From: Gavia stellata
Taxonomy: Eukaryota > Chordata > Aves > Gaviiformes > Gaviidae
Assembly: GCF_030936135.1 (NCBI RefSeq)
Contig: NC_082600.1
Span: forward strand, 24,001,943-24,065,942
Reading direction: 5' to 3'
Length of the DNA: 64,000 nt
Under the pieces are notes generated by a model, which was given only the letters and a program-made list of their open reading frames with translations, ran no database searches and had not been told where the DNA came from. Positions 1-12,600 of the stretch are shown here, in pieces (position 1 is the stretch's first letter; every line of letters starts with the position of its first letter). The position numbers were made by a program, and so were the translations under genes.

Positions 1-3000
1 ATCTTTTCTTTTTGATAGCCTTCTGAAAGAAATACCTAAACAATCTCCTGAAAGCCACAAGAATAATGACTTGTCATGGATGACAGTGTAGCATGAAAAG
101 ATACCATTAGTGACAAATCCAAGAATGTAAAAATTCCAATTTAAGCCTAAAAAAAAGAAATTATTAAAAATTATTATAGTCCTGGATTTTCCACCCTTAA
201 GGTCTGTGTCCTCAGGCTCCCTATACATTTATTTCTATATATAGTAATGTAATGGCTCATAATAATCTTTTCTTTGTAAAAAAAAATTACCTTTCTTAAG
301 TATATGAGTCAAGGGGCACAACAGCATTAATCAAGCAGCACTAGCCTGAAATAGTAAGACCATGCTGGCCTCTCTAAATGCAAGCAGTGTCAAGTGATTG
401 TCTCAACACAGCAGTTTAGATAACACAATGCTGGGATATATATTTTTGATTTCATATAATAACATGAAAGTGTTCTGTGCTTGTAAAGTTAAACAACTTC
501 TTTAGAAGTATGTCTAGTATAGTAGTTTATTACGCATACTTAAATCATTGATTTCCCATGCATACTCATTCCAAACTGAGGAGATGCTCTGTAGCAATCA
601 TATGCACATCCTTATGACAAAAGTAAACAAAACAAAATCATCACAGTACTGTTTAGCTTCAAAAAAGAGCATTACAGAAATATGAAGTTATTTGTTGAAA
701 TGCTAAAAGGGGCAGACAAGGGAGTTATCTTGCATGCCTCATGGTGAATCTTTAAGGACACCAAACTGCAAGTGCATACCTAGTAAATAAGGTTTCAGGA
801 AGGGCATAAGAAAGCCAGCATTGTTAACACTAGGATAAGGTCAGTTATTACAAGCAAGAAATCATCCTTCAAAAAGTTAATGTCATGTTTTAGGGTCAAA
901 CACAAAGTTTTCTTTCAAATGCTAGCAGACTAAATGTAAAATACAGTAAAACAAGCTTAAAAGCAGTTGAGGAACAACATGTGAAAAACAAAAACTAATA
1001 ATCCCTTTTCAAGTGTAACAAAACAAGGAATGCTGCCAGAGTCTATAAGATTGGTAGACGAATTAGCATATAAAAGGAGAATGTAGAGGAGATAAAGCCA
1101 TAACCCAAAACTAAATGATGTTTTGTTTCTATGCTTACTGTAAAAGAGCTCGGAGAGACTCTGAGACTGATATTTCGTTGTGGACAGATAAATTCAACTT
1201 GAGAAAAATAACCAGTCAAAATCTTATTTACTTGATGATTGAAATAGCAGAACTACTGACTGTGGTGTACTTCTCAAATAACACCTTTTTGTACCAGACG
1301 ACTAATTAATATTATGCTAATGTTTAACAGAGATTCTAAGGAAAATAAAGGAATTTCAGATTCAGAGAATACAGATTACAGAATCCAGAGCACAGAATGA
1401 CAGGATCCAGAATCAAAGAATACAGTTTCAGGTCTGACAACTGTAGTGGGTACATTAGTAGCAACTATAATAAAGAATAAAATTAAGGGATGCATGTACA
1501 AATAAGAACTTTGGAGGAAGAGTCGAAACAGCTTTTCTGGAAGACAGATGTTCCTCATATATTTTGGAAGTCTTCTGAAGCCATCAGTAGAACTTTAGAT
1601 ACAGTTTACTTAGATTTTCAATCAGCCTTTAGCACAGCCTTCAGCAAAGGCCCTTAAATTATGAAGCCATAGAGAAGAAAGAAAGCACTTTTCACACATC
1701 CAGAAATAAACTTCCAGAAACCATTGCCAGGAGACTGGGGAGGCAAACAGGATTATACCATTTAGGGGCTACAGCCCTGTAAACAGATATAAAAGAAAAC
1801 AGTCGTCTTACACATGTCCTCTGACATGACAAATGTGGCTGCTGGAGGAAACTACAGAGAGGGTTAGATCAATGAAAGCAGCCAGGTTCATGTGCTCTCT
1901 CCAAATAGCACCTCCTGCTGTCACTGTTGAATACAGTATGCTGAGCCAAATGGACCAAGAGGGCATTTTTTATGTTGCTATCTGGACATGGTGACAAATA
2001 CATGCACACAAATCTTAGCCCTCTCCCCATTCTAAAGACAGGTGCCACAAAAAAACCCTAATGAACCCATCTAGTCTGGAAATCAACATGCACAGGTACC
2101 AGGAACAGATTTTACTGAGCTGACAGTTCATCACACTGGTAAATTAGCAACCCTCATCAACAACCCTATCACACTTACCTGTTCCCTCTCTCATTCCTTG
2201 AATTTTGAAGGGAAGAGAAGACGCCAGAAGTTTGCACTAAATACGTTGTGCAAAAACCACAGTGAGCTTCAAGCAAGTTGTTACCTTATACTGGTGTTCA
2301 CTGAATCAGCTGGGTCTGAAAACATCACTGGTCTGCTGCTTTATTCTCTGTTGGGAGTGGTGGGATCTTGATGGTTTGTTATCTTTTTCAGCAAAGATAT
2401 ACACAGTCCAGGAGTCTTGGCATACCTGCCTGCTTACATGTTTTCTGTAACAGTCTTTAGTATTTCACTTTTTATACCCAGCAAGCCTCAGCTTGATGAG
2501 GATGGGAAAACTATGCATTAGTCAGTGGCATAAGCCTTATTTCATATGCATATGTGAATGAGTTACAATGTTTGTGGTAATGCTGCAGCTGACAATGTAG
2601 CTGTGTGCAAAAATAGCCGAAGCACTGGAGGCATCTGCTTCCTTCTGTTACAACATCAGACCAATATATACATAGATAGCAAGTGCTGTTTGTTGACTAG
2701 CTACTTTCACAATTGATATATGCATGGTTAGCATGGTCTTTAGAACCAGTGGTTGTGCCCGGCTTGGCAGTCTCAGGCATTGGCATCAACTTCCACTGGA
2801 ACACTGTGTTTATAGCAAGCCAGACGCACTCATACTCAGCATAGATGCAAATACACTTCTCATATGTGCACCAGCCACATCCAGGACACACTCTTTACCC
2901 CTTCATCCCCTCTGTGATGGCCCAAGACAGGCTACTAGGGCAGGAAAAGGAATCTTCTTATGGATGAATTCTGGGAGTCTATGGAAGAGCAAGCCCACTG

Positions 3001-4129
3001 CTAGGTTCAAAACTGGGAAGAGAGGAAATTCCTCCGAGAGCTCAGGAAGATTCAGGGCCTGTCTCCCAGAGACCACCATAAGCAGCCTTATGAGATGAGA
3101 GACTAAGCAGAAGCCCTGACTCTTACCCTGCATTTAGACCTGCCAGCACAACCTGACCATGCTGCAGTTCACAGAGGAAAGGCCAGGGCAATAGTCATGC
3201 ATTAGAAGCCAGCAAAGACTTACTTCTTCGCTAATTATTCACTAATGCTTCAGCTCACAGTAAATTGTATCATTACAGTCCCGTTCTGTGTCTCACCTGC
3301 CTTCAGCTCAGATGAGGATAATGCCTCTTGAGCATGACCACGAATCAAAGACACAGCAGCAGGGGCCAGCAGCTGTTGCCTGGGCTGTCGGTGGATGCTG
3401 TCAGTGTGGGGGCCCTGGCTCTCTCCTGAAGTGTGTTGTAATTATATGGCATGCAGGCTGACCTGTGAGTGCGTAAATGAAACAGTCCTGCAGGACAGGA
3501 ATGAAGGTAGGCAGTACGGATTGTCAGCCATGCTTTATTACTGTGCTCAAAGGCCAATGGTCACTCCCTGGAGTGGATCCCAGAGACAATACAGACATAC
3601 CTGTATTAAAAAACCCAACCTACTGCATTTACCTTGGGCTTGAGTGCTCATCTACAGGTGATTTGGAGGCAAATATTCCAGTGATTTTAGGACTATTGCA
3701 AGTTCTGCCCAAGTTTGAGCGGCACACGTGATGTTTCCTGTGATCACTCACAGGACTCTACCCTTTTCTCTCTTCAAGGCCAGTCAGCGTTGCAGTCTGT
3801 AATACTTGGTCATTTCTACTGCACACAAGGGTAACAGATACAACATTTGTGAATAGGGAGATGCCTGGCTTAAAAAAACCAAGGGAAAGCCAGAAGATAG
3901 GAACGACGATGTCTCCCTTGTAAGAAACAACTGTTTTAAGTAGCTCATACGCTCCTTTTCCCAGTGGATCAACCAGGTGCCCACTCTCCTCGTGAGCTGA
4001 ATATACACACCTGCTTCACCAGCGCAACAGCTTTTGGTTTTGCTCTTCATGTTTATTTAGCTGTAGTGTTTGTAAACACCAATGCGCACTTGGTAAAGGT
4101 TTACCTTTTAAAAGCTTCATGAACACCAG
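1..4129. other. 5' flank of CEP128, no gene recognised
   Basis: AT-rich non-coding DNA upstream of the CpG island. Open frames here are short, lack splice-site context, and match no protein I recognise. In mammals the thyrotropin receptor gene TSHR lies head-to-head with CEP128, so I read the minus strand for its first exon (signal peptide plus the Cys-rich N-terminal cap) and did not find it. A purine-rich stretch at about 1360-1430 contains irregular repeats of a 'CAGAATC/CAGAGAATACAG' type. A few codons near 1590-1625 resemble a decayed CR1 reverse transcriptase, too weakly to annotate as an element. Confidence 0.5.
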
Positions 4130-4299
4130 TATACGTGAGCGACTTCCCACCCCCGAGCACACCCCACGGCCGCGGCCTCTGAAGGACCACCAGCTTCCCC
4201 GCTGGGCGGGGCCTGGCCTCCCGTTACCGCTTCTGCGGGCGCGCGCGACTCGGCTCGCTCGGCGTCGCCGCCGCAAAGTCTCTTGGGAGTTGAAGTCCT

Positions 4300-4436
4300 C
4301 CACTCTTTCTTTCCCATGGCGGTCTTGTCGCTCGTGGACTACCTGTCCCACAGAGCCTTGGGGGGGGGCTGGCGGCCGGAAGGCGGCTCTGGCAGCTGGT
4401 GGCAGGGCGGCTAGTTCAAGTTGCCATAGCGGCGAG
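4300..4436 (+). other. CEP128: Probable non-coding exon 1 (5'UTR) of CEP128
   Basis: The right end is the donor GCGAG|GTGAGG, the best donor in the CpG island, and it would splice to the acceptor before 9450. The left end is unknown; 4300 is a placeholder. Joined to exon 2, the main frame meets a TAG stop at 4427-4429 followed by seven sense codons before the ATG at 9464, so no longer N-terminus is possible through this exon. It also holds a 32-codon upstream frame (4316-4414). Other GT dinucleotides downstream in the island could be alternative donors. Confidence 0.5.
4316..4414 (+). CDS. Possible upstream ORF in the CEP128 5'UTR (32 aa)
   Basis: ATG at 4316-4318 with G at +4 but C at -3 (moderate initiation context), followed by 31 sense codons and TAG at 4412-4414. 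It passes through a run of nine G. The deduced peptide starts MAVLSLVDYLSH and ends in a Gly/Trp-rich tail; I recognise no domain. It is in the same phase as the CEP128 frame after splicing but is closed by its own stop and by a second in-phase stop at 4427. If transcription starts upstream of 4316 it could lower translation of CEP128. Function is inference only. Confidence 0.3.
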   Translation: MAVLSLVDYLSHRALGGGWRPEGGSGSWWQGG

Positions 4437-7400
4437 GTGAGGAGGGAAGGGGGTGTGTGTGTGGGGTTGTTGGGTGTGCCCGGGGAAGGGGTCGGCTTCG
4501 CCTCGGGGAGGTGGGGCGTCCTCCCGAAGCTGCTATGCTGTGAGGGCTGGGGGCGCGGGCAGGGCAAAGTCGGGGGCTGCGGCCAGAGCGGCGTGCGGGA
4601 AGGGTGTGGAGAGCCGCGGGAGGGCGGGCACTGAAGTGAGCGGCGCCGGGCGGCGCGGTAGCCGGGAGCTGCGGCGGGAGGCGCAGAGTGTGGTGGCCGC
4701 AGGGTTACTCGCGAGCCGCGGCGGCAGCCGGGGCAGCCCGCGGGCCTGGCGGAGGCCCGCCCGGCGCCGTTCCCGGGGTGTCCCGCTGCCCCCGGGGCTT
4801 TCACGGTCCTGTCCGGGGCAAAAGATCCAGGAGGCCCGGAGGTCCTCAGAGATGGGTCAGGTGTTAGCAAAGTTCGATACGTGCACGGTGGGAGGAGGAT
4901 TGGCAGAGGGCATTAGTTGAGCTTGCTTGTTGTGAACAGTTTGAAGGAACCGTTTTCTGTGTCGTGGTGCTGAAGAGTGCTGGGAACATGGTGTCACAAG
5001 TTGACAATGAAATGTATACTGGTGCATGAAAGCATGATGGTGAGATGGCACCATGTTGTATCACCTTCCTGGCTTTTTGAAAACTTCTGGCTCAATTAGA
5101 AGCACTGAAGAAAAGGGCCTTTCAGGTGACATGTTGTCCCTTTCTGGAATGGCTATCAAATTTTTTTGTCATGCTCAGTCTTATCTATAAAGCTTCAAAC
5201 ATGCCTTTAGCACTAAGTTAATTAACTAGTGATAGGTTAGCCTGCGTGGAGCTAAACAAATAAAAACACTTGAAGTAATCAGGTTGTGTATACTGAATTC
5301 ATCTTCTGCTTACTTGAACTGAAGAACTTGTTGTTGAGACTGTCACCTGTACTTCATGTTTGCTTTACCCTGCAGATCTCTTAACAAGGGAGTCCTCAGT
5401 GAAACTGAAATGCCCTGTTTCCTACAGGGAAGGAAAATAGTGAGTATTGATGTATTTCCTCAGTACAAGAAAGGTTATAATCTGTTTGGGTAGACTAAAA
5501 ACCAGTAGAAGACAAATGATTCTTACTGTCAAGTAGGTTTTATGATCATGCGCTGAAATCAGTCTAGGTTTTTGGAAAGAGTGATAATAGGCTTTTTTGG
5601 TTTAAATTAATAGGCAAATGTGCATATGGAATATTTGTACAATTTTCTACTTACGATTTTTTTTTTTAAATCTACAATGAAACTTCTGTAATTCCTTTAA
5701 AAATGAGGATGTTGCTTTATATTAAACAAAACTTCTTCAACTTAAAAGTACTTATGGTTCCTCTTAGGTTGCTCATGAGAACAAAGAGGAATGCTACTTA
5801 ACCATAAATAGAAAGTTTTCTTCAAACAAAAAGTCCTTCGGGGTCTAGCATTTTTCTTTTGTGTTTACCTTGTTTACTAGCCTTTCTTCTGTGCTTTGGC
5901 CAGTAAGTATCTTAATGAGCCTATTTTTGGACAGCTGAAAACAAACCCATTAGTCTTTTCTGCTGTAAATCTTCTTTCCCTTTTGTTTTCTCCAGTGTCA
6001 TAGCTTTTCAGTGGTTGGGGCTCTTATGGTTGAGACACTTCTCAGAAAGATGGTTTCGGCAGATAAGTCAACTGCTGTTTTTCGTTAATTGCTATCAGTG
6101 CCTATCTCTTTTCTGACATTACAAGTTGCAATACCTCTCGAACTAGAGGCACGTGTAGGGCCGTGTTCAGAGGCCCACTCGCAAGAGAGTTTGAGAACTT
6201 TTTAAGAATTTAGTTCCCATTAGCTGAGATGTGATAACCAACCTTTGGAATTCTGCTGGCTTATGCCATTTCATCTGGAAATGAGTTAAAACACTTTCTA
6301 TCATTTGAATGTTCTTACATGTCTCGTTGTTCTTAATTTCTCCATCTACTCAGGTATCCTTAAAAAGTTCTCTTTCACTAACGTGAAACTGATAATGTTG
6401 TAAGTGATATTATTTTTGGGCTCTCAGCTTCTAGAAAGAAATGTGACGTGGTGGAATTAAGAGTCAAGCCTAATCTTTCACTTGGAGCTGCTTGACTCAC
6501 AGACAAGCCATATGAATTGCATAATGTAAGGTTAGTTTTCTATCTGTCATGGGATACTTCTGTGCAGTGTTCTACATATGGATTAAATCCAACATATGCT
6601 TTTCTGCCCAGTTTGGGAGGAAAGGACAATTTGTTTCCTGTGAAACTGAATAGAGTTCTGAAGAATCTAAGTTGCCAAAACAGCATTTACTATGACTTTG
6701 TATTTGAGAAAATATGACAGATACAGACCATCAACCATTTGCTATGATTGTTAAAATTAAATGTGTTGCGACTGTAAGAATGATAAGTCAGGCAAAATAT
6801 GCTAGTACATAGGTCCATGAGTAGGTGAAGACTAGATTCCTGTGGATTAATGTCTCAGGGTTGAGTTTCTGATCCTTAATAAGGCTGATCTTGTGCTTAA
6901 TTCTTAATATGGCCATTAATAGGGTCTCCCCTGTATTTGGTGTCTTGAAGATATTTTCACAAAATGCTTTGAAACGGAAAACTTGTGTTAAGCTTGGAGG
7001 AAATTGATCACTGAATCAGTTGCTTATTGGGTTTTGAGTGATTGTGCTGCTTGTCATGCTTGGTAAGATCAGAAAGAGATGTTTTACCCCAGAGAACTGA
7101 CACTGCAGTTATAGAAGGAATTCAAAATTACTCTGGAACAGGTGATGCCAAACTTGTTTGAGAGAAGTCTCATTTCATGCTTATCAGTGATACCTGTGGT
7201 CTGTGTGCTGGAATATGGATCTTGCTGATGTCTGTAAGAGGTTCTAGAAAAGATTGAGGGGAAAATACAGCTTGATGTAGTAATGTGCAGGGCAGAGTAA
7301 GTTGTTTGGATTTTTTTTTTGTACTGAATTATGGTAAAAATGAATATTACTCCATGTTGTCATTTCTAGCGGTGTTTTATTTCTTTTTTTTTTCTCTGTC

Positions 7401-9449
7401 TTTGAAAATATCCCATTTTTCCTGTTTCCCAGTGGTCAGTGTTTATGCTTTCTCAGCCTCGTTTAGACTTCATTTCAGCTGACTAGAGTGAGAGGCACTG
7501 GAATAGTGAATTCTGATACTGGCAGTAAAAATGTGCTTTAGTGAGATAAGGGGAGGGAAGATGAGAGAAATTCCGTACATTTTCTGAAGTGGTGAATATT
7601 GGTGTACTTGAGCACGGACTGAGTACGTTGATTTTACTCTCCTTTCGTGTTTCAAAGGTTTCTATCCAAGTCTGGGGGACACAAATTTACAACCTTTTAA
7701 AAATTAAATATAAGGCTCTGGAAAAACATCAAGTCGCCTCTATATAAAATACAATATAAGAATTGAATCCCATCCATGGTTTCTTTGGGAAACTTCAGCT
7801 CTAATGACTAGAAGAATGACACCTTTACTGTGTGGGGCTGTTCTATTTCCTCTTCCTCAAAGTAGGCTCAGACTGTCTCTCCCAACATGTGCTGTTAACA
7901 CAGATCTGGTGATTCTGTGACCTTTAGGCAAACTGCTGCAGTGTGTAATAGTTTAAGAAAAAAATTCTATCTAACCTACCTCTTGAGGATTGTAACTTTA
8001 ATCAGTTACTATGTGACTTTACTACACTGGTCATAGCTGTCTGTAGCTTTTAATAATTTCTTTTCCTGTGTCTGATGATTGTTATCCTATTTTCCCTCCT
8101 CTGCCTTGCCATTCCTAAGACTCAGCAATCCCCATTCTTTCCTCACAAGCTGTATTTCTTCTGTCTCAAGTAATTTTTGAATTCTAGTCAAGTGAGTTGC
8201 CCCAGCATCAACGTAGTAATCTGAGTTATGTCAAATTAACATTGGATAAAAGAAATAATATTTCAGAAATTACAAAATTACCCTTTTTTTACATCTTGTA
8301 TCGTGTTAGCTTTTCCTTTCTAGAACATGACATTGTTGATGCATGTTCAACTTGAAATACTAAAGCTGTTGAATAGCCTTTTTTTCTTCTTTCTCCTATG
8401 AACTTCTGTTTTCCTTGGTGTATTTGTCCAGTTGGACAAACAGTGTCAGCTGCACACTTAATAAACATATTATATTACATTATCAGATCATTTAATGAAA
8501 ATATATAATGGATTCACTCTAGATTCTCACTTGATACCTCTCTCCAATTTGACACTTAATTTCTGTTAACTGCTGTATGAGTTCTGGTACTCACCCAGTT
8601 TTGCTTCCGTTTTAGGAAAGCTTAATGTAGTTCGTGTTTCTTCAGCTTACTTTTGTGAATGTCATGTGTGTCCAAGGTTTAAAAAAAACAGTGACCTCTA
8701 CTGCTTCTTCCCTATTTAAAAAATTTAGTTACTTATTACCAGATTGATTGATTTGATATCAATGGATACATTGCGGGTTTTTTTTTTTTTGAGAACAGAT
8801 CTTTTGCTGGAAACTTAAAATAGTCTATTTTAATTTTTTCCACACACTTAAATTAAGTTGATTAGTCTATAACTTCTTGGCCACAGTTTTCTTTCCTTTA
8901 CCTTCTTTTTAAGACACTGCATTTGCCTTCTTCCATAATATCTCCCATTCTCCTTGAGTCATTAAGACCCTGGTTCTCAGACTTGCTTCAGGCAGTTAGT
9001 TACTTGGGATATTTATCTTAGTTGGCTCTGGCCAATCTGAATATAGCTTAATAAGTTGCATGAGGCAAAGGGGAATGGTTCTGCAGAGCAGAACAATTGA
9101 TAAAGCCCTGATGTCTTCACTGTATGTTTTGGGGGGAGAATTTGCCTTGGGCTATGGTCTTATCCTGGGTACTGAACACCTAGTAAGAGTGCATGTTTTG
9201 ATTTAGTTCTCTCCTAATGGGGTGTGCCTCTTGCATCTTTGCACTGCTTCATGGTGTGAACAAACGTAATAACTGAGGAGCAGTTGGAAGATCTGCTTCA
9301 AAAGTACATCCTGCTGACCTGAACCAGAAAGGCTAATGTAAATGTAGTCTGAGTCTATGAAGTTGCTTTGGGAATATTGTGCAAGTCAGAGACTGTTCAG
9401 TTACAATCAGTATTTAACATTCATTACTTTTTCTGGTCTTCCTGCCTAG
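4437..9449 (+). other. CEP128: CEP128 intron 1
   Basis: The first 400 bases are the downstream half of the CpG island. The rest is AT-rich with no coding exon I can support. The acceptor before exon 2 is CTTCCTGCCTAG. T-rich tracts occur near 7311-7320, 7385-7395 and 8779-8790. No recognisable transposon was identified by eye. Confidence 0.6.
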
Positions 9450-9463
9450 GTTTCAAGATACTG

Positions 9464-9610
9464 ATGGCAGATTCATCCAGTGATTCAGACAACTTTCTTA
9501 GGGGTCGAGTAGGAAGGTGGCCACCTTTGAGAGCATCTCACAACAAAGCTTGGAACTACGGTGCTGAAGAAGTTACAGAGAAGATCCATACTTTAGCAAG
9601 CACTTTACAG
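9464..9610 (+). CDS. CEP128: CEP128 exon 2, coding part (residues 1-49)
   Basis: First coding exon. The acceptor is TGCCTAG before 9450, 14 nt of 5'UTR follow, then ATG at 9464. It encodes an acidic, Ser-rich start followed by a basic and Trp-containing stretch and ends [11 protein letters not shown], which matches the conserved EVTEK...STLQ of mammalian CEP128. It ends in phase 0. The donor is CAG|GTTATT, which is weak because of T at +3; read-through adds seven residues and then a stop at 9632-9634. Confidence 0.93.
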
Positions 9611-12600
9611 GTTATTTACAAAATATGGTTTTAAAGTATTTATAGAGTCTGCATTTCTGTAACATAGGGTCAAATTTTTGTTTCTGAAGTTGTGGAAAAT
9701 GCTGTACCGATAGGAAACGTTGCTTTCTGTGCAAGCCAAATTGGTCATATTGCCTTTGAGCTCAGAGTATGTGGCTTGTTACACTTTTATATAGCCATTA
9801 TTTCAGACAATAATAGAATGTTGTTAGAAACAATGACATGTTTGGTAATACCGTTTATAAAGTTAACAAACTGAATAATGCCAAATAAACTTTCAGATTT
9901 TCACAAGAGGCATTAAATTTTGTAGCAGAAAGTTCCAGCCCCATCTTTGTTTTTTTGTACTATGTAGAATTTCCCAGTTCCTAATAACGTAAATATGTAG
10001 GCAGTCAATTCCGTCATGATAGAGTTAACAATTCAAATATTTTCTGGATGTGGAACAGCACAGTGAGAAGCAGTATTTGTAAACTTGTAAGAGATACATA
10101 CCCAAGCAGGAAAAAGTGTTCATCTAATTCCTGCTTCTTCAGTGGAGGCAGCAGAGGAAATCTCTGAATCTGTTTTGCAAGTGGGAGGAGACGTTTAGCT
10201 ATCTTGACACCATTTATTGCTTGAGAAGTCATTCCTATTCTTCTCTAGCTGACAGTTCTGAATACCTGAATAGAGTGGGTGGGCTTACATATTATCATTT
10301 GTGTTGAAGTATTGTTTGGCCAGCAATATTTTTGTTTTCTTTTTAATATGTGAGAAGGGAAAAATGCATATAGAATGCTGCATTTAAACTTCAAAACTTC
10401 TTTGCTAGACAATAATTGTCAAGCTAGAAAAGAGATGAGTTAGTAAGAATGTAATCTGACTATTTTTTAAAAGGGACTCTTTGGTATTGTCCTGTCTAAC
10501 CTCTTTCTAGCTGCTCTCCTGAAATTCTGATTTTAAGCTAATTGCTTTTTGTGGACTGCTTTTCAGCAGATCTGCCATCTGATCCAGCTCTTCATCTGGT
10601 CAGAGAATGCTCATGCAGAGACCTTATGCAGAGACCTTACCTAATGTGTTGATCTTCAAAAATTTGTTATTTCTCAGTTAATTTAATTCTGTTTTACAGG
10701 CAGGTAATGTTAAGATCATTGAATTAAAAAGGTTTTTCTACAGAGTGGCTGAAACTTGTAGAACTCTTTGTTGGAAGTTGAGGCCTTACTGTTGTACTGT
10801 AAATGACAGTGTGTTTTTTTGTTTTCTGGGGTTTTTTTTCCTTCCCTTTAGCTGTGGTGTACATCTTCAGATTCTGGTTACTTGAATAAGATTTTGAATG
10901 GTTAGACCCTTTAAAAAAGCACTTGTGTTATCAATTTACTCTTATAAACCAAGAATAATAAAGACAATAGTAATGTTTGATTAGAGGAGGTTTCTGTTTT
11001 GACTTTTCTTCCTCAAATTTTTTTTTAAGGATACCAACAGAAATCTAAGACACGTTGACCATTTGCTAGGACAATACAGAGAATACAACAAGGAACAAAC
11101 CGAAGCAATAGCAACTGTGAGCAACTTTCAGTTTATCTTAACTTCTTAAATATTTTCTGTTAATAGCATTCATAGCTGAAAACTTGGTAGTAATGGACAG
11201 AATATATCAAGAGTTAAGTAGATGTAAACAGAAACTGTTCATATTTATTTGAGCAATCTAAATCAAACTATAGTAATATGTCATATAATGAAACACTGGC
11301 AGGTTTTGTAGCTTCATTACTTTTCTGGTTTATAAGCACCAAATAGATTGTTATGGTATGATACTATGCCAAGTACAAGGTGCGTAGCTGAAATAGAGTA
11401 TTAGGGACCATGTTTCTTTTGCATGAATAAGCAATAGGATAAAAGCTGAATTACAGCAGGGAATGAGATTGTGATCATACTGCTATAGGTTTTTTCCTGT
11501 CATCCTACAACAGCTTCTGAATCTGTTGACCAGCTTTCTCTAAATTGCAGAAGGGGTGAAATTCTCATAAATATCAAGCTTCTACAAGTTTAAAAACAGT
11601 TGTCTAGGCAGAGAAAGTAAAACAAATTAGTGCTGGTAGGGCAAGAGAGGTTTGACTGTTACAAACAAACAGCAGCAGGTGCTGCCTTGAAACAGGTACG
11701 TATGAGATGTAGGGATATTTTGCATGTGAGGGTAGAGAGAAAGAGAGAAAAAGCAAATATGTAGAAAAGAAGGCTTCTTTTCTTCAGACAGCTAGCTTTC
11801 TAAATCAGTATGCACAAGCTCTGTGTGGAAGTACTTGGGGATATTATATGCCTCATAGTAATTATTTTTCTTCTGTTTGAATGCTGTTTGTGTCTTTATA
11901 AGCTCTACTTAGGTATTGAATTTGTGGAATTTCTGGTCGGCATTGGAACCATTTAAGGTTGTCTGTTTTTAACAAATGCTGTTACTAAATGTAGTTCAAC
12001 ATCATTATTCTGGAAAGATTTTCGATTAAGAAATATTAAGGTGAGTGAAACATCACTCAAATTTAGTTTTGACTTAATGTCTATTCTTCTTAGTCATGCT
12101 AGGTGACTTTTGATTATGGCTCAAGTGGAGGAGAAATCTAGAGACACTAACCATCTCCTGCTTGAGCTTTAAATAATAGAGTAAAATCAGTCTTAGTAGT
12201 AAAGAAAGCATGTTTCTCTGAGTTCCTGTTCCTTTTCTGGAGCAGAAGTTTCCACTTGCATAGAATAGATGTTGTATGTATTTGGTATGTGGGAAGAAGC
12301 AGCTGTGATCAGGAAGCAGTGAATCTGTTTTCCTTCTCCAAGAAATATTTAAGAAAAATTTGAATAAATTTTTCATTTGGTTGGTGATGTGTTGGGTTTT
12401 TTTCACAATGGTAGTTGGTCAAGTGTTTCTACTGTATTGGACAAGATTGTTTATCTAAGAATATTTTGCTCTGAATGGGATATGTGTTTAGGTTCTGTCA
12501 GTTATGCTGAATATTGTAATGTCTGCCTCTTGAATTCTTTATGATCTTTTCCTTAAAGACTTTCTTCAGATCATTGTATAGCATATTTGCATTTATGAAT

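Larger units (their letters stand above)
4130..4840 (+). promoter_or_regulatory. CEP128: CpG-island promoter of CEP128
   Basis: An abrupt switch from AT-rich flank to strongly GC- and CpG-rich sequence, ending just as abruptly near 4840. There is no TATA box at a sensible place. The island contains the likely non-coding exon 1 and a good splice donor after 4436. A site at 4284-4296 reads on the minus strand as ACTTCAACTCCCA, one mismatch from the ACTAYRNNNCCCR motif found in many TATA-less, often bidirectional vertebrate promoters. CCATGGCGG at 4315-4323 resembles a YY1 site. The exact start site cannot be seen from sequence. Housekeeping-type expression is inferred from the island. Confidence 0.8.

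Noticed and set aside
1360..1430. Irregular CAGAATC/AGAATACAG repeats
   Set aside because: Too imperfect and short to define a unit; noted only as purine-rich low complexity.
1580..1640. Possible CR1 motif A relic in the 5' flank
   Set aside because: Only about ten codons resemble the motif and the flanks do not support an element.
4016..4870. 284-codon minus-strand open frame across the CpG island
   Set aside because: It has Pro/Arg/Ala-rich low-complexity content typical of GC-rich DNA read without stops, no domain, no splice context, and overlaps equally open frames on the plus strand.
4119..4920. Plus-strand frames of 171 and 155 codons in the CpG island
   Set aside because: Composition-driven frames across the exon 1 donor; no similarity recognised and the real CEP128 start is at 9464.
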